Numbered from the stretch's first letter, positions 45,948 to 54,163 are shown. The stretch is 64,000 bases of DNA from an uncultured Duncaniella sp. (GCF_910577345.1 NZ_CAJTMT010000013.1:25463-89462), one strand, 5' to 3'. The notes: a model not told the origin generated them from the letters alone. Program-made: numbers and translations.

Positions 45948-47699
45948 ATGTATCAGCTACTCGATTCCGACACTATATGCGCCATCTCCACTCCTGCAGG
46001 CGTGGGAGGCATCGCCGTCATTCGCGTCAGCGGTCCTGACGCTGTAACCATCGTTGATTCAATCTGGAAAGGCCGCAGGCTTGTGGATGTCAGCAGCCAT
46101 ACCGCCCATCTCGGCGATATTGTTGACCCTGAGAATCCCTCAGAGCCGCTCGACACGGCAGTAGCTACCGTGTTCCGCAATCCGCGCTCATTCACCGGAG
46201 AGGATGTGGTTGAAATCTCCGTCCACGGTTCGCGCTGGATCCAACGCGAATTGGTCAACCTTCTCATCCGGCGTGGTTGCCGTATGGCCGGACCGGGCGA
46301 ATTTACCCGCCGGGCTTTTGCTAACGGCCGTCTTGACCTTGCCCAGGCCGAAGCTGTGGCCGATGTCATTGCCGCATCTTCACGCAGCGCCCATCGCCTT
46401 GCGTCATCGCAGATGAGAGGTGACTTTTCCCGACATATTGCCGAATTGCGCGACAAGCTTATAGAAATCGCCTCACTGCTTGAACTCGAACTTGATTTTT
46501 CGGAAGAGGATGTCGAGTTCGCGTCGCGTCAGCAATTGCGTGAGCTTGCTGATGCCCTCCTGACAAAAATATCCCGACTTGCCTCCTCGTTCTCAACTGG
46601 CTCGGCACTGAAAGATGGTGTTCCGGTTGCAATTGTCGGCGAACCCAATGCCGGTAAATCCACCCTCCTCAACGCACTTCTTCAAGACAACCGCGCGATT
46701 GTCAGCGATATTCCCGGAACCACACGCGACACCATTGAGGACACAATGGAAATTGACGGAGTGCTGTATCGTTTCATCGACACAGCCGGCATTCGTGAGA
46801 CCTCCGACTCCATTGAGAATCTTGGAATTGAAAGGTCCTACGCTGCCATTGCCCGTGCGCGCATAGTCATCTGGCTCATCACTCCAGACCTCTCCCCTAT
46901 CGACTATGCCACCCTCCACACGCTCATCACCACCCACCTCCCCGAAGATACAGCCCTCATCACAGTCCTAAACAAAATCGACACCCTCACCACCCCAACA
47001 CCCACTCCTCTCCACGCCTCAATGCCCACTCCTCTCCAAGCCTCAACCACCACACATCTCCCCACCTCAACGGCCACTTCTCTCCACGCCTCAATTGCCC
47101 AACAAACCGCCCCAATCGTAATCCAAAAACAGGAGCAAAATACACCTGAGGCAGCTAATAATCAAAACAGCACAATAAAAGGCAATCATAAAGAAACCGC
47201 TGAAATAGGCAACCAAAAAGAAATCTCTGAGGTAGGCGACCAAAAAGAATACGCCGAGACAGGCGCCCAAAAAGAAACCGCTGAAACAGACACCCAAAAA
47301 GAAACCTCTGAGACAAGCACCCCAAAAGAAGCCTCTGAGACAAGCACCCAAAAAGAAGTCGCTGAGGCAACAAACCAACATGAGGATACTATCATACGAA
47401 TCTCAGCGACAAACGGAACCAACCTACCCACCCTCATCAAAACCTTACGAACCCACTCCGGAGCGGAAACCACCCAAGAGGCCGACCTTATAGTCACCAA
47501 TGCTCGCCACTACGAAGCCCTCACCCATGCCACATCCTCCCTTCAAAGAGTAATCTCCGGCATTGACACCAACATCTCCGGCGACTTCATCGCCCAAGAC
47601 CTCCGCGAAACCATCCACTACCTCTCCTCCATCACCGGCACCATCACCACCACCGACCTCCTCCAAACCATCTTCCAAAAATTCTGCATCGGCAAATAG
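45948..47699 (+). CDS. mnmE: tRNA modification GTPase MnmE with a repeat-rich insertion
   Basis: 583 residues against about 455-470 for most MnmE. The N-terminal folate-binding domain begins CAISTPAGVGGIAVIRVSG, and the G domain has GEPNAGKSTLLNALL (G1), DTAG (G3) and NKID (G4, 342-345). Between G4 and the G5 motif ISATNG (485-490) lie about 140 residues where about 30 are usual. They contain an 8-residue repeat (four copies, 47001-47096) and a 9-residue repeat (seven copies, 47181-47369). The frame stays open and the C-terminus FCIGK is intact. MnmE with MnmG modifies U34 of certain tRNAs. Composition from about 46900 on is C/A-rich. A tyrosine-integrase element follows directly. Confidence 0.93.
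   Translation: MYQLLDSDTICAISTPAGVGGIAVIRVSGPDAVTIVDSIWKGRRLVDVSSHTAHLGDIVDPENPSEPLDTAVATVFRNPRSFTGEDVVEISVHGSRWIQRELVNLLIRRGCRMAGPGEFTRRAFANGRLDLAQAEAVADVIAASSRSAHRLASSQMRGDFSRHIAELRDKLIEIASLLELELDFSEEDVEFASRQQLRELADALLTKISRLASSFSTGSALKDGVPVAIVGEPNAGKSTLLNALLQDNRAIVSDIPGTTRDTIEDTMEIDGVLYRFIDTAGIRETSDSIENLGIERSYAAIARARIVIWLITPDLSPIDYATLHTLITTHLPEDTALITVLNKIDTLTTPTPTPLHASMPTPLQASTTTHLPTSTATSLHASIAQQTAPIVIQKQEQNTPEAANNQNSTIKGNHKETAEIGNQKEISEVGDQKEYAETGAQKETAETDTQKETSETSTPKEASETSTQKEVAEATNQHEDTIIRISATNGTNLPTLIKTLRTHSGAETTQEADLIVTNARHYEALTHATSSLQRVISGIDTNISGDFIAQDLRETIHYLSSITGTITTTDLLQTIFQKFCIGK
47001..47096 (+). repeat. 24-bp tandem repeat, four copies, inside mnmE
   Basis: Units encode PTPLHASM, PTPLQAST, TTHLPTST and ATSLHASI. 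In frame, degenerate, low complexity. Confidence 0.85.
47181..47369 (+). repeat. 27-bp tandem repeat, seven copies, inside mnmE
   Basis: Seven in-frame 9-residue units with the core Q-K-E and a Glu near the end (for example NQKEISEVG). The third and later units are most alike, so expansion is probably recent. Confidence 0.88.
47682..47699 (+). other. Putative attachment site at the 3' end of mnmE
   Basis: These last 18 bases encode FCIGK and the stop. The same codons of mnmE (trmE) form the attB site of the SGI1 island family in enterobacteria. Here an integrase gene and a mobilizable element start within 1.3 kb. No second copy is seen in the window, so the other junction must lie past 64000 if this is the site. 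Confidence 0.45.
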
Positions 47700-47740
47700 A
47701 TGATTGTCACCATTTGGTAATAAATAGCATAAACTATTGA

Positions 47741-47766
47741 AAAGTCGCTCGTTATCGGGCGACTTT
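47741..47766 (+). terminator. mnmE terminator
   Basis: An 11-bp stem (47741-47751 with 47756-47766, one T-G wobble) with loop TTAT and a T-run after it. It lies 42 bases past the mnmE stop. Confidence 0.85.
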
Positions 47767-47883
47767 TTTCGTGCTTGCTGCTCAATAAAACCACTTCTCA
47801 CCCCTTTTCACCTGCTTTTTTGTACCCGATTTGTAGCGAATAGCAATGAGCCGCAATCGGGCAACGAAAGGTTGTGGACGATG

Positions 47884-47947
47884 TTTACGTAGATTTACGT
47901 CGGTTTACGCCCATATACACTTTCGGCGAAATAACTGGCGAAATAAC
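47884..47947. repeat. Phased direct repeats at the left end of the mobile element
   Basis: TTTACGT at 47884, TTTACGT at 47894 and TTTACG at 47904 are spaced exactly 10 bases. GGCGAAATAAC occurs at 47925-47935 and again at 47937-47947 (12-base period). They lie just upstream of the multi-HTH gene and fit arm-type or operator sites. Confidence 0.7.
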
Positions 47948-47964
47948 CACCGAAAATGTGAAAT

Positions 47965-48864
47965 ATGAGCAGTAACATTGAAATCAAAGAGAAATGCCGT
48001 TGGTGTGGAAGTGAGTTCATCGCTCGCAAGACATCAACAGAGTATTGTAGCCACCGATGTTCGGGGCTGGCATACAAGGAGAGGAAACGTCAATCTCGGC
48101 TTGAATCCTATCAGCAGGAATACGAGCATCAGCAGTCAGGACGAGCAGATGTGGCGACACAAGAGTTCTTGACACCAACCCAAGCGGCAATACTTCTTGG
48201 AGTTTGCCACATGACAATCTACAACTACATCAATCGAGGTGTAGTGAAAGTTTGGAAATTGAAAAGGAAGACTCTTATTAGACGGGCAGATATTGATGCT
48301 TTGTTTGACATTCTCAGAGTTGAGCAAGTGACAGAGACAAAAGTACCCACCCCCATCACCGAATTCTACACATCGAAGGAGGTGCAGGAGAAGTATGGCA
48401 TATCCAATTCGGGGCTCTATGAGATAGCCAAGAGGGAGAAGTGGCCGAAGACTCAGCAACGTGGCAAGACCCTTTGGAGCCGGAAGCATGTTGACGCTTA
48501 CTTCGTAAAACAACAGCCCACTGATGAAATATCTGAGTGGTACACCGCAGCTGAGATTCAGGCGCGATATGGGATGACACTGTCGGCGATATACTGTCTG
48601 GTGTCAAAGGAGGTAATCCCCAAGAAGAAAGTCGGTGCAGCTACATTCTACTCCAAATATCATTTCGATTTAGCCAAAGGTGCGGTTGAACCGAAAGAAC
48701 CGGAGTATTACACATATCCGGAAGCGATGGAGAAATATGGGCTGACACGCGACCAGTTGCACCACTATCTGAAGTATTATAACATCACCCGTGTGAAGAA
48801 GGGCAAGTACACTCATATTCTCCGGAGTGAATTGGATAATCTCTTGAAATCACCGGAGTTATAG
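47965..48864 (+). CDS. Zinc-finger protein with four tandem excisionase-type HTH modules
   Basis: 299 residues. An N-terminal CxxC...CxxxC cluster (Cys11, Cys14, Cys28, Cys32) resembles a short zinc ribbon. Then come four similar HTH_17-type modules at about 68-115, 134-181, 192-237 and 248-294, each of the form Y/L-T-x-x-E/Q-A-x-x-x-Y/L-G followed by a short basic wing. Single modules of this kind are typical of excisionases and integration regulators; four in a row is unusual. Repeated DNA motifs lie just upstream, so it may bind them and control integrase expression or excision. This is inference. Confidence 0.8.
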   Translation: MSSNIEIKEKCRWCGSEFIARKTSTEYCSHRCSGLAYKERKRQSRLESYQQEYEHQQSGRADVATQEFLTPTQAAILLGVCHMTIYNYINRGVVKVWKLKRKTLIRRADIDALFDILRVEQVTETKVPTPITEFYTSKEVQEKYGISNSGLYEIAKREKWPKTQQRGKTLWSRKHVDAYFVKQQPTDEISEWYTAAEIQARYGMTLSAIYCLVSKEVIPKKKVGAATFYSKYHFDLAKGAVEPKEPEYYTYPEAMEKYGLTRDQLHHYLKYYNITRVKKGKYTHILRSELDNLLKSPEL

Positions 48865-48869
48865 CCTAT

Positions 48870-48921
48870 GGAGATGGTTTGGAGATACATCGGAGAGCAT
48901 CCGGACTCTATTGTTCTCCCT
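48870..48921 (+). repeat. Element R copy 1 (before the integrase)
   Basis: TTTGGAGA at 48878-48885 and GACTCTATTGTTCTCCCT at 48904-48921, 26 bases between their starts. The same layout is at 51565-51608 (17 of 18 matches in the second block). The 17 bases at 48870-48886 are also found inverted at 51501-51517. It lies 46 bases before the integrase ATG. Confidence 0.7.
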
Positions 48922-48966
48922 CGATTCTCATGCTTACTTTGTGTCAAATTTTAATCCCCCACACAG

Positions 48967-50076
48967 ATGAATACATGTACCAAAGTATTCCTCCGCAAGC
49001 GTCCTTACGCCGGAGGAAAGCTATCGCTGTATCTTGACTATTACCCGGCGATACGCAATCCGCACACTAACAAGATGACACGCCGCGAGACTCTCGGCAT
49101 CGTCATCTTTGCGAACCCCACCAACGAAATGCAACGTCGTTTCAATCAAGAAATGGAGGAAAAGGCCGAGGCCATACGTTGCATCCGTTATCAGAGTCTG
49201 ATAAATGAACAGTTCGGTTTTCTCGACAAGACAAAGCAGAAGCAGGATTTCCTCGCCTACTTCGAGAAGAAAGCCAAGAGCAAGTATGACAAATGGATGA
49301 GTGTGTATCTCCATTTCAAGAACTTCACCGGAGGTCAATGCACTTTCGGAGATGTCACCGTGAGCCTGTGCGAGGACTTCCGTGACTATCTTCTCATAGC
49401 CTACTCACTGCGCCATCCGGAAAAGAAGATACCACTGTCGGCTAACTCTGCCGCCGGGTATTGGTCAACATTCCGTTGCCTTTTGAAGATGGCATACAAG
49501 GAGAAGCTTCTGCTTGAAAATGTCAATGATTTCCTTGATGGTCTCAAATGGCAGGAGGTCAAGAAGGAGTATATCACATTGGAGGAGATGAAGATTCTCG
49601 CAAACTCTCAATGCGACATTCCAGTGTTGAAGCGAGCCTCAATGTTCGGATTATTCACAGGTCTTCGACTGAGCGACCTTCTTCAACTCAAATGGGAGAA
49701 TATCGAGCGCAGTCCCGACGGCGGTCACTGCATCAGACTCTGCACTGAGAAAACAGAAACAGAGGCTACACTCCCTATCAGTGAGGAAGCACTGCAATAT
49801 TGTGGTGAACGAGGTGACGGTCTTGTTTTCAAAGGCTTCAAACGCTCAATGGCTCAACATGCTTTCAAGAATTGGGTAAAGTCTGCCGGGATAACAAAAA
49901 AGTTGTCGTTCCACTGCTTACGCCACTCATTCGCCACCATCCTTATCTCATTGGGTATTGATGTATATGTCGTGTCAAAGATGCTTACTCACCGCAGCGT
50001 CAGAACGACTCAGATCTATGCCGAAGTGGTCGGAGAGAAGAAGCGCGAGGCTTCCAACGCCATCACGCTCAAATAG
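48967..50076 (+). CDS. int: Tyrosine-type site-specific integrase
   Basis: 369 residues. An N-terminal arm-binding AP2-like part (about 1-105), a SAM-like core-binding domain (about 110-195) and the catalytic domain. Catalytic residues are Arg234 (in FTGLRLSDLLQL), His316 and Arg319 (HCLRHSF), His342 (LTHRSVRTTQ) and the nucleophile Tyr351 (IYAEV). It is complete and resembles phage-type integrases of Bacteroides elements. It should catalyse insertion and excision, here probably at the mnmE 3' end. Confidence 0.95.
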   Translation: MNTCTKVFLRKRPYAGGKLSLYLDYYPAIRNPHTNKMTRRETLGIVIFANPTNEMQRRFNQEMEEKAEAIRCIRYQSLINEQFGFLDKTKQKQDFLAYFEKKAKSKYDKWMSVYLHFKNFTGGQCTFGDVTVSLCEDFRDYLLIAYSLRHPEKKIPLSANSAAGYWSTFRCLLKMAYKEKLLLENVNDFLDGLKWQEVKKEYITLEEMKILANSQCDIPVLKRASMFGLFTGLRLSDLLQLKWENIERSPDGGHCIRLCTEKTETEATLPISEEALQYCGERGDGLVFKGFKRSMAQHAFKNWVKSAGITKKLSFHCLRHSFATILISLGIDVYVVSKMLTHRSVRTTQIYAEVVGEKKREASNAITLK

Positions 50077-50226
50077 TCACCATCCTTTCAAGTCTGTTTG
50101 GAAATGCCATCTTGCAGAAATGCGAGGTGGCATTTTTAACATTTGGGATAGCGAACAATAGCGGAAAACATGGTGTTTTATTCTTGTTTACAAAATTCAG
50201 CACAATTTAAGAGTTATAAAAATCGA

Positions 50227-51498
50227 ATGAAAGACCTGATTAAAGGCCACAATCCGCTGATGCTATTCTTCGTAGCTCTAATGAGTCTCTTCTTTGCGTT
50301 TGCGGTGAGAAACAAGATTGTCAGTGAAGGTCACACTGACTTAAATGCCAATTTCTTCTTTTTTATGGTATTGGCAAGTTGCATAGGTGTTTATTTCCTT
50401 ATCCATGAAGGGATAAAGGAACTCACGGACTTCTTTGTCAAGAAGAGTTGGAAGAAACGCGGAATAACTCCGCAGACCGCTACAAGTATGGACACTTCAA
50501 CGAATGAGAACAAAAACTCCGAAATTGAACAGCCAACGACCGAGAGTCAACCTCTTACGAGAGAGGATGCAAGAATGCTGTTGACTGAGGTTTTGGCAGT
50601 CAAGGCAGAGAAGGCATCTGACGATAAAGAGGAATTAGTCAAGACTATCAACGAAAATATGCTTGACTTATCGAATGTTGCTGCCAATGCCGCTAACGAA
50701 ATTGAAGCAGGATTGCAACGTACATTCCAAGAGGCGTGTTTATACACAATCGAAGTACTTGGCCCATATATGACCAAAGAAAATCTGGAGATACTCATAA
50801 GCCGGTTATCGAAGTTTCAGAGAGCTGGTAATAAGACGTGGTCGGTATTATCTGCAAGTGAGACTGTCCACAAAAAAGTGGAAACTCATTCTCCTATTAC
50901 CAAAACAGACCTGTATCACTATGGCTGGAATATGCAACAACTCTTTAGCAAGAGTGGTCCTCAGGCTGCATACTTCCTGCAAAGCACATTCCATGACCAT
51001 TTTGATGATCTCCAATTAAAGACAATCAAAGGGAAACTGACCCTTGATGCAGACCGGGGCATTATCAAAATAAATAAAGAATTCAGTCCCAACTACAGAA
51101 GCCGTATAGAGCGCAAAAAAGAACAGAATGCTCAACAAATGGCGAAAGAGTACGAGGAAGAACAGAAACAGAAGAAGTTTGAAAGAGGTCAGGAACATTA
51201 TGAAAAGATGACCCGGAAGAAGGCGGAAGGCGAAAGTGAGCCTATCACCAAGACTCAAGTGTCTGCCCCCATTCAAGAAGAGAACAACCGGTCGGTCAGA
51301 GATACTCATAAATCAAAACCTAAACGATATGATGATTATGAGGATGAAGAGGACGAATGGGAAGATACCAATGATGAACCGGCAGATGATGATTTCATCT
51401 ATGCTATGCTTGAACGGAGCGAAAAGCGTAATCAAAAAAGTAACGAGCCTGCACCTTGGAGTCCCGGAGACTCTTTGGCCGTTGAGAGAGACTGGTAG
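50227..51498 (+). CDS. Two-pass membrane protein with coiled-coil cytoplasmic part, unknown function
   Basis: 423 residues from the ATG at 50227 (a start at 50170 is also open). Membrane helices lie at about 8-28 and 40-62. The rest is hydrophilic: helical at 100-200, a globular part (about 200-290), and a Lys/Glu-rich coiled coil and acidic tail (about 300-423). I do not recognise a family. It sits between the integrase and the excisionase-like gene in the element and may be a transfer or maintenance factor. Confidence 0.7.
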   Translation: MKDLIKGHNPLMLFFVALMSLFFAFAVRNKIVSEGHTDLNANFFFFMVLASCIGVYFLIHEGIKELTDFFVKKSWKKRGITPQTATSMDTSTNENKNSEIEQPTTESQPLTREDARMLLTEVLAVKAEKASDDKEELVKTINENMLDLSNVAANAANEIEAGLQRTFQEACLYTIEVLGPYMTKENLEILISRLSKFQRAGNKTWSVLSASETVHKKVETHSPITKTDLYHYGWNMQQLFSKSGPQAAYFLQSTFHDHFDDLQLKTIKGKLTLDADRGIIKINKEFSPNYRSRIERKKEQNAQQMAKEYEEEQKQKKFERGQEHYEKMTRKKAEGESEPITKTQVSAPIQEENNRSVRDTHKSKPKRYDDYEDEEDEWEDTNDEPADDDFIYAMLERSEKRNQKSNEPAPWSPGDSLAVERDW

Positions 51499-51500
51499 CC

Positions 51501-51608
51501 ATCTCCAAACCATCTCCGTTCAATTTCTCCGGAGAAAAGTACTGATTTATAGCTTCAGAGACGTTTTGGAGACACTTTAGAGTCGGTTCAGACCCTATTG
51601 TTCTCCCT
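51501..51608 (+). repeat. Element R copy 2 (before the excisionase-like operon)
   Basis: The 17 bases at 51501-51517 are the reverse complement of 48870-48886. TTTGGAGA at 51565-51572 and GACCCTATTGTTCTCCCT at 51591-51608 repeat the direct copy at 48878-48921 with the same 26-base spacing. Confidence 0.7.
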
Positions 51609-51621
51609 TATTTCTCCCTGT

Positions 51622-51696
51622 AATTTTGCAACCGAATCCTTGACACGGATACGCCATGTCGGCGTGCCGTTTTCCCAAGGGTTCGGTTGCAAATTT
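51622..51696 (+). promoter_or_regulatory. 75-base imperfect palindrome just before the excisionase-like start
   Basis: Outer arms 51622-51642 and 51676-51696 match at 19 of 21 bases; a second inner stem pairs 51645-51655 with 51661-51670. It ends at the base before the ATG at 51697. It may be a protein-binding site, an RNA hairpin that controls translation, or an origin-type structure. Confidence 0.6.
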
Positions 51697-52080
51697 ATGG
51701 AAACATCCATCACCTTTGATAAGTTGCCCGAAGCTGTGACTTATCTGACCGCGCTGGTAACAAGCCTGCTCGGTGAACTGAGGGAGTTGCGCAACTCGCT
51801 CTCCCCACCCCAACAAGTCGCGCCTGAATTCATATCCACTAAAGAGGCGTGCGCATTGCTCGGAGAGTGTAAGAACACTCTTTATAATAAGGCGCGAAAC
51901 GGCGTTGTTCCGGGTTACAAGAATCCCGGCGGCAAAGGCTGGCGCTTTATCCGAAGCGAGTTGCTCGATTATATGGCATCGGGCAAACCGAAATCTCAAG
52001 CGCAAGCCTATGACGAGATGGTAGCCGAGATGAACAAGGGTCTTCGTCCCGGAGGTAGAAACAAATCCTGTCGCCTATGA
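51697..52080 (+). CDS. Excisionase-like HTH protein
   Basis: 127 residues from the ATG at 51697, which ends the palindrome; the frame also runs upstream through the palindrome but without protein-like character. Residues about 10-30 form a coiled-coil helix and about 45-95 an HTH_17 module (FISTKEACALLGECKNTLYNKARNGVVP, then GKGWRFIRSELLDYM). Such proteins in Bacteroides elements act in excision or regulation. It overlaps the next gene by four bases (ATGA). Confidence 0.8.
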   Translation: METSITFDKLPEAVTYLTALVTSLLGELRELRNSLSPPQQVAPEFISTKEACALLGECKNTLYNKARNGVVPGYKNPGGKGWRFIRSELLDYMASGKPKSQAQAYDEMVAEMNKGLRPGGRNKSCRL

Positions 52081-53444
52081 GTGAGAAATCTACACCTCAA
52101 CTCATTCTCGACAAAGCCATTGACCTCAGCGTCAATCTGACCGGCAGCGGTTTCCCCATCAGCATCTTTCCTTCGAAAATTCAGAAAATCATCAGGGAGG
52201 TAAACGATTGCTATGGATTCCCTATCGACTATGTCGGAGCGGCGATGCTGGTTGCTGTTTCAGTCGCGGTGGGCAACACTCATCTTGCGAGGATGAAAGA
52301 GGGTTGGGACGAAAGCGCCATTCTGTATATGGCACTAATCGGCAGACCCGGAGCCAACAAGAGCCATCCGTTGAGTTTCGCCATGCGTCCGTTTGTGGAG
52401 CATGACTACGAGCAAAACAGAATTTTTGAGAAACAGTATCTGGAATATCAGGACCAATTGGATATGAGCCGGAAGGAACGTGCAGAAAAAGGTATTGACG
52501 TCTGCCCCCGTGAACCTGTCCGCCACCGATTTCTGGTTTCTGATATAACGCCGGAGGGTCTGAGTCTCATTCATTCTCAAAATCGCCGTGGTCTGTGTCT
52601 TCTTTCAGACGAGCTTTCAGCATGGGTCAAAAACTTCAACCGCTACAACAACGGATCTGAGGAGCAGTTTTGGCTTTCGGTATTCAGTGCTAAGCCTACT
52701 ATGTCCGACCGCAAGAGTTCCCGCAGTTCCATCTTCATCAAGCGACCGTTCATATCCGTTATCGGTACTATGCAAAAACGCATCCTTTCGGAACTCGCCA
52801 AAGGTGAACGCTCGGCAAACGGATTCATTGACCGCATACTTTTCGTGATACTCAAACATGAGATGTCAACCAGATGGTCGATGAAGCAGCCATCATTTGA
52901 TGTCGCCAATGAATGGCAAAATATTCTATCGCGATTGATGTGCATTGAATGTGCCTACGATGAAAACAACGACATTTTGCCTGTCATCGTCCCCTTTGCT
53001 GAAGAATCCCTTGAAAGGCTTTTTGAGTGGCAGCATGGCTTGTCAGACAAATGCGATACAGAACCTAACGAGACCCTTGTCGGCATCTATTGCAAATTGC
53101 AGATATACGCCATCCGATTCTGCCTGATAATACAAATGGCACGATGGTCTTGCAATGATGCTGGAAAAGATGTCATTGACCTGATTTCAGTTGAGAGAGC
53201 CATTACCCTTGCTGAATACTTTATGGAATCCGCCAAGAAAGTTCAGACAATTCTCAAAGAGCTTTCGCTCACCGCACAGCAGTTGGCCATTGTCACCGCC
53301 TTACCTCCGGAATTTACTACTGGGAGTGCTATCGCCGTGGCTGCGGAAAACGGCATGTCGGAGCGTGCGCTCATGGAGTTTCTGAAGAACTTCAACGGCA
53401 AACTTTTTCAAAAGTCGAAGCATGGGAATTATATCAAACTCTGA
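52077..53444 (+). CDS. DUF3987 P-loop protein of mobile elements
   Basis: 455 residues. A Walker A-like loop (GRPGANKSHPLSFAM, near residue 88) and a Walker B-like LLSDELSAW (near 180) show a nucleotide-binding domain of the DUF3987 type, found in place of, or beside, primase/helicase genes of Bacteroides mobilizable elements. The C-terminal 100 residues are helical and probably a winged helix. It may help replicate the element after transfer. No primase motif is seen. It is translationally coupled to the upstream gene. Confidence 0.82.
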   Translation: MSEKSTPQLILDKAIDLSVNLTGSGFPISIFPSKIQKIIREVNDCYGFPIDYVGAAMLVAVSVAVGNTHLARMKEGWDESAILYMALIGRPGANKSHPLSFAMRPFVEHDYEQNRIFEKQYLEYQDQLDMSRKERAEKGIDVCPREPVRHRFLVSDITPEGLSLIHSQNRRGLCLLSDELSAWVKNFNRYNNGSEEQFWLSVFSAKPTMSDRKSSRSSIFIKRPFISVIGTMQKRILSELAKGERSANGFIDRILFVILKHEMSTRWSMKQPSFDVANEWQNILSRLMCIECAYDENNDILPVIVPFAEESLERLFEWQHGLSDKCDTEPNETLVGIYCKLQIYAIRFCLIIQMARWSCNDAGKDVIDLISVERAITLAEYFMESAKKVQTILKELSLTAQQLAIVTALPPEFTTGSAIAVAAENGMSERALMEFLKNFNGKLFQKSKHGNYIKL

Positions 53445-53803
53445 CCTCATGCAGTATCATCAGATTCAGCAGTTTGACTTTAGAAACTGCGTAAACTGCC
53501 GAAACTGCGGTACTCTTCGATTTGACACTCCGATGGCTTGCAGAGCTACACCATCCGAGTATCAAAAGGGTATGGAATCAGGGCAGAGACTGCTTCTCAG
53601 ACTCTGCTTTTCTCATCGGTACTTCGTAATGCCGAAGACTCGCAGTGGATATTACAGTGACAGGAGCAAGTTAGTGTTTTGGGACAACCAAAACCCGCCG
53701 AAGACCACCTCCGGCGGCTTGGCTAAACTTGCATCCCGTCGGTCTAAAACTATTTATCAACCAGTCGCCACCTGTGGCGAATTACCTTCTAATTTTCTCG
53801 CAA
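53445..53803. other. Gene-free region, candidate oriT
   Basis: Between the DUF3987 gene and mobC. It contains AAACTGC at 53484, 53493 and 53502 (9-base period) and once inverted at 53469-53475; a stem at 53583-53588 with 53602-53607; a 6-bp GC stem at 53695-53700 with 53712-53717; and a 7-bp palindrome at 53765-53780. Hairpins and iterons directly upstream of mobC and the relaxase are what an oriT looks like. The nick site cannot be named. The frames here look non-coding. Confidence 0.6.
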
Positions 53804-54163
53804 GTGACGAATGAGAAATCTCCAAAGAGGAAAGGTGGCCGACCTCCAAAATCAGCCACAGAGAAGAGGCGTTACCGCTTCACTTTGAAAGTCTGCACGG
53901 CGGAGAAGTTCGACCTTTTGACCAAGGCCGGACAAGCCGGGCTGACCCCGACAGAGTATATCCGGCAGAGCGTTGCCCACTCCGTGGTAAAGGAACGGAT
54001 GACACCCGAACTTGCTGAATTCCGGCGCGACGTATGCGGTATGAAAAACAATCTCAACCAGACGGCACACGTCGCCAACCGGGATGGGTACGCATTTGCA
54101 GCTCAAATGAACCGCGAGCTTTGCGCCCGTCTTGACAATGCCCTCAAACATTTTGGGCAATGA
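53804..54163 (+). CDS. mobC: Relaxosome accessory protein MobC
   Basis: 119 residues from a GTG at 53804, chosen because the conserved basic start (TNEKSPKRKGGRPPKS) begins there and no in-frame ATG is close. A ribbon-helix-helix fold follows (RYRFTLKVCTAEKFDLL, then TPTEYIRQSVAHSVV), with a helical C-terminal part (FRRDVCGMKNNLNQTAHVAN) typical of MobC. It binds oriT and helps the relaxase to open the strands. It overlaps the relaxase gene by four bases. Confidence 0.87.
   Translation: MTNEKSPKRKGGRPPKSATEKRRYRFTLKVCTAEKFDLLTKAGQAGLTPTEYIRQSVAHSVVKERMTPELAEFRRDVCGMKNNLNQTAHVANRDGYAFAAQMNRELCARLDNALKHFGQ

Noticed and set aside
47181..47369. Regular repeats that could suggest a CRISPR array
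   Set aside because: The repeats adjoin without spacers, keep the reading frame of mnmE and have a period of 27 bases.
53422..53814. A 130-residue frame between the DUF3987 gene and mobC
   Set aside because: Starts inside the upstream gene and its sequence is formed by the repeats and hairpins of the probable oriT.
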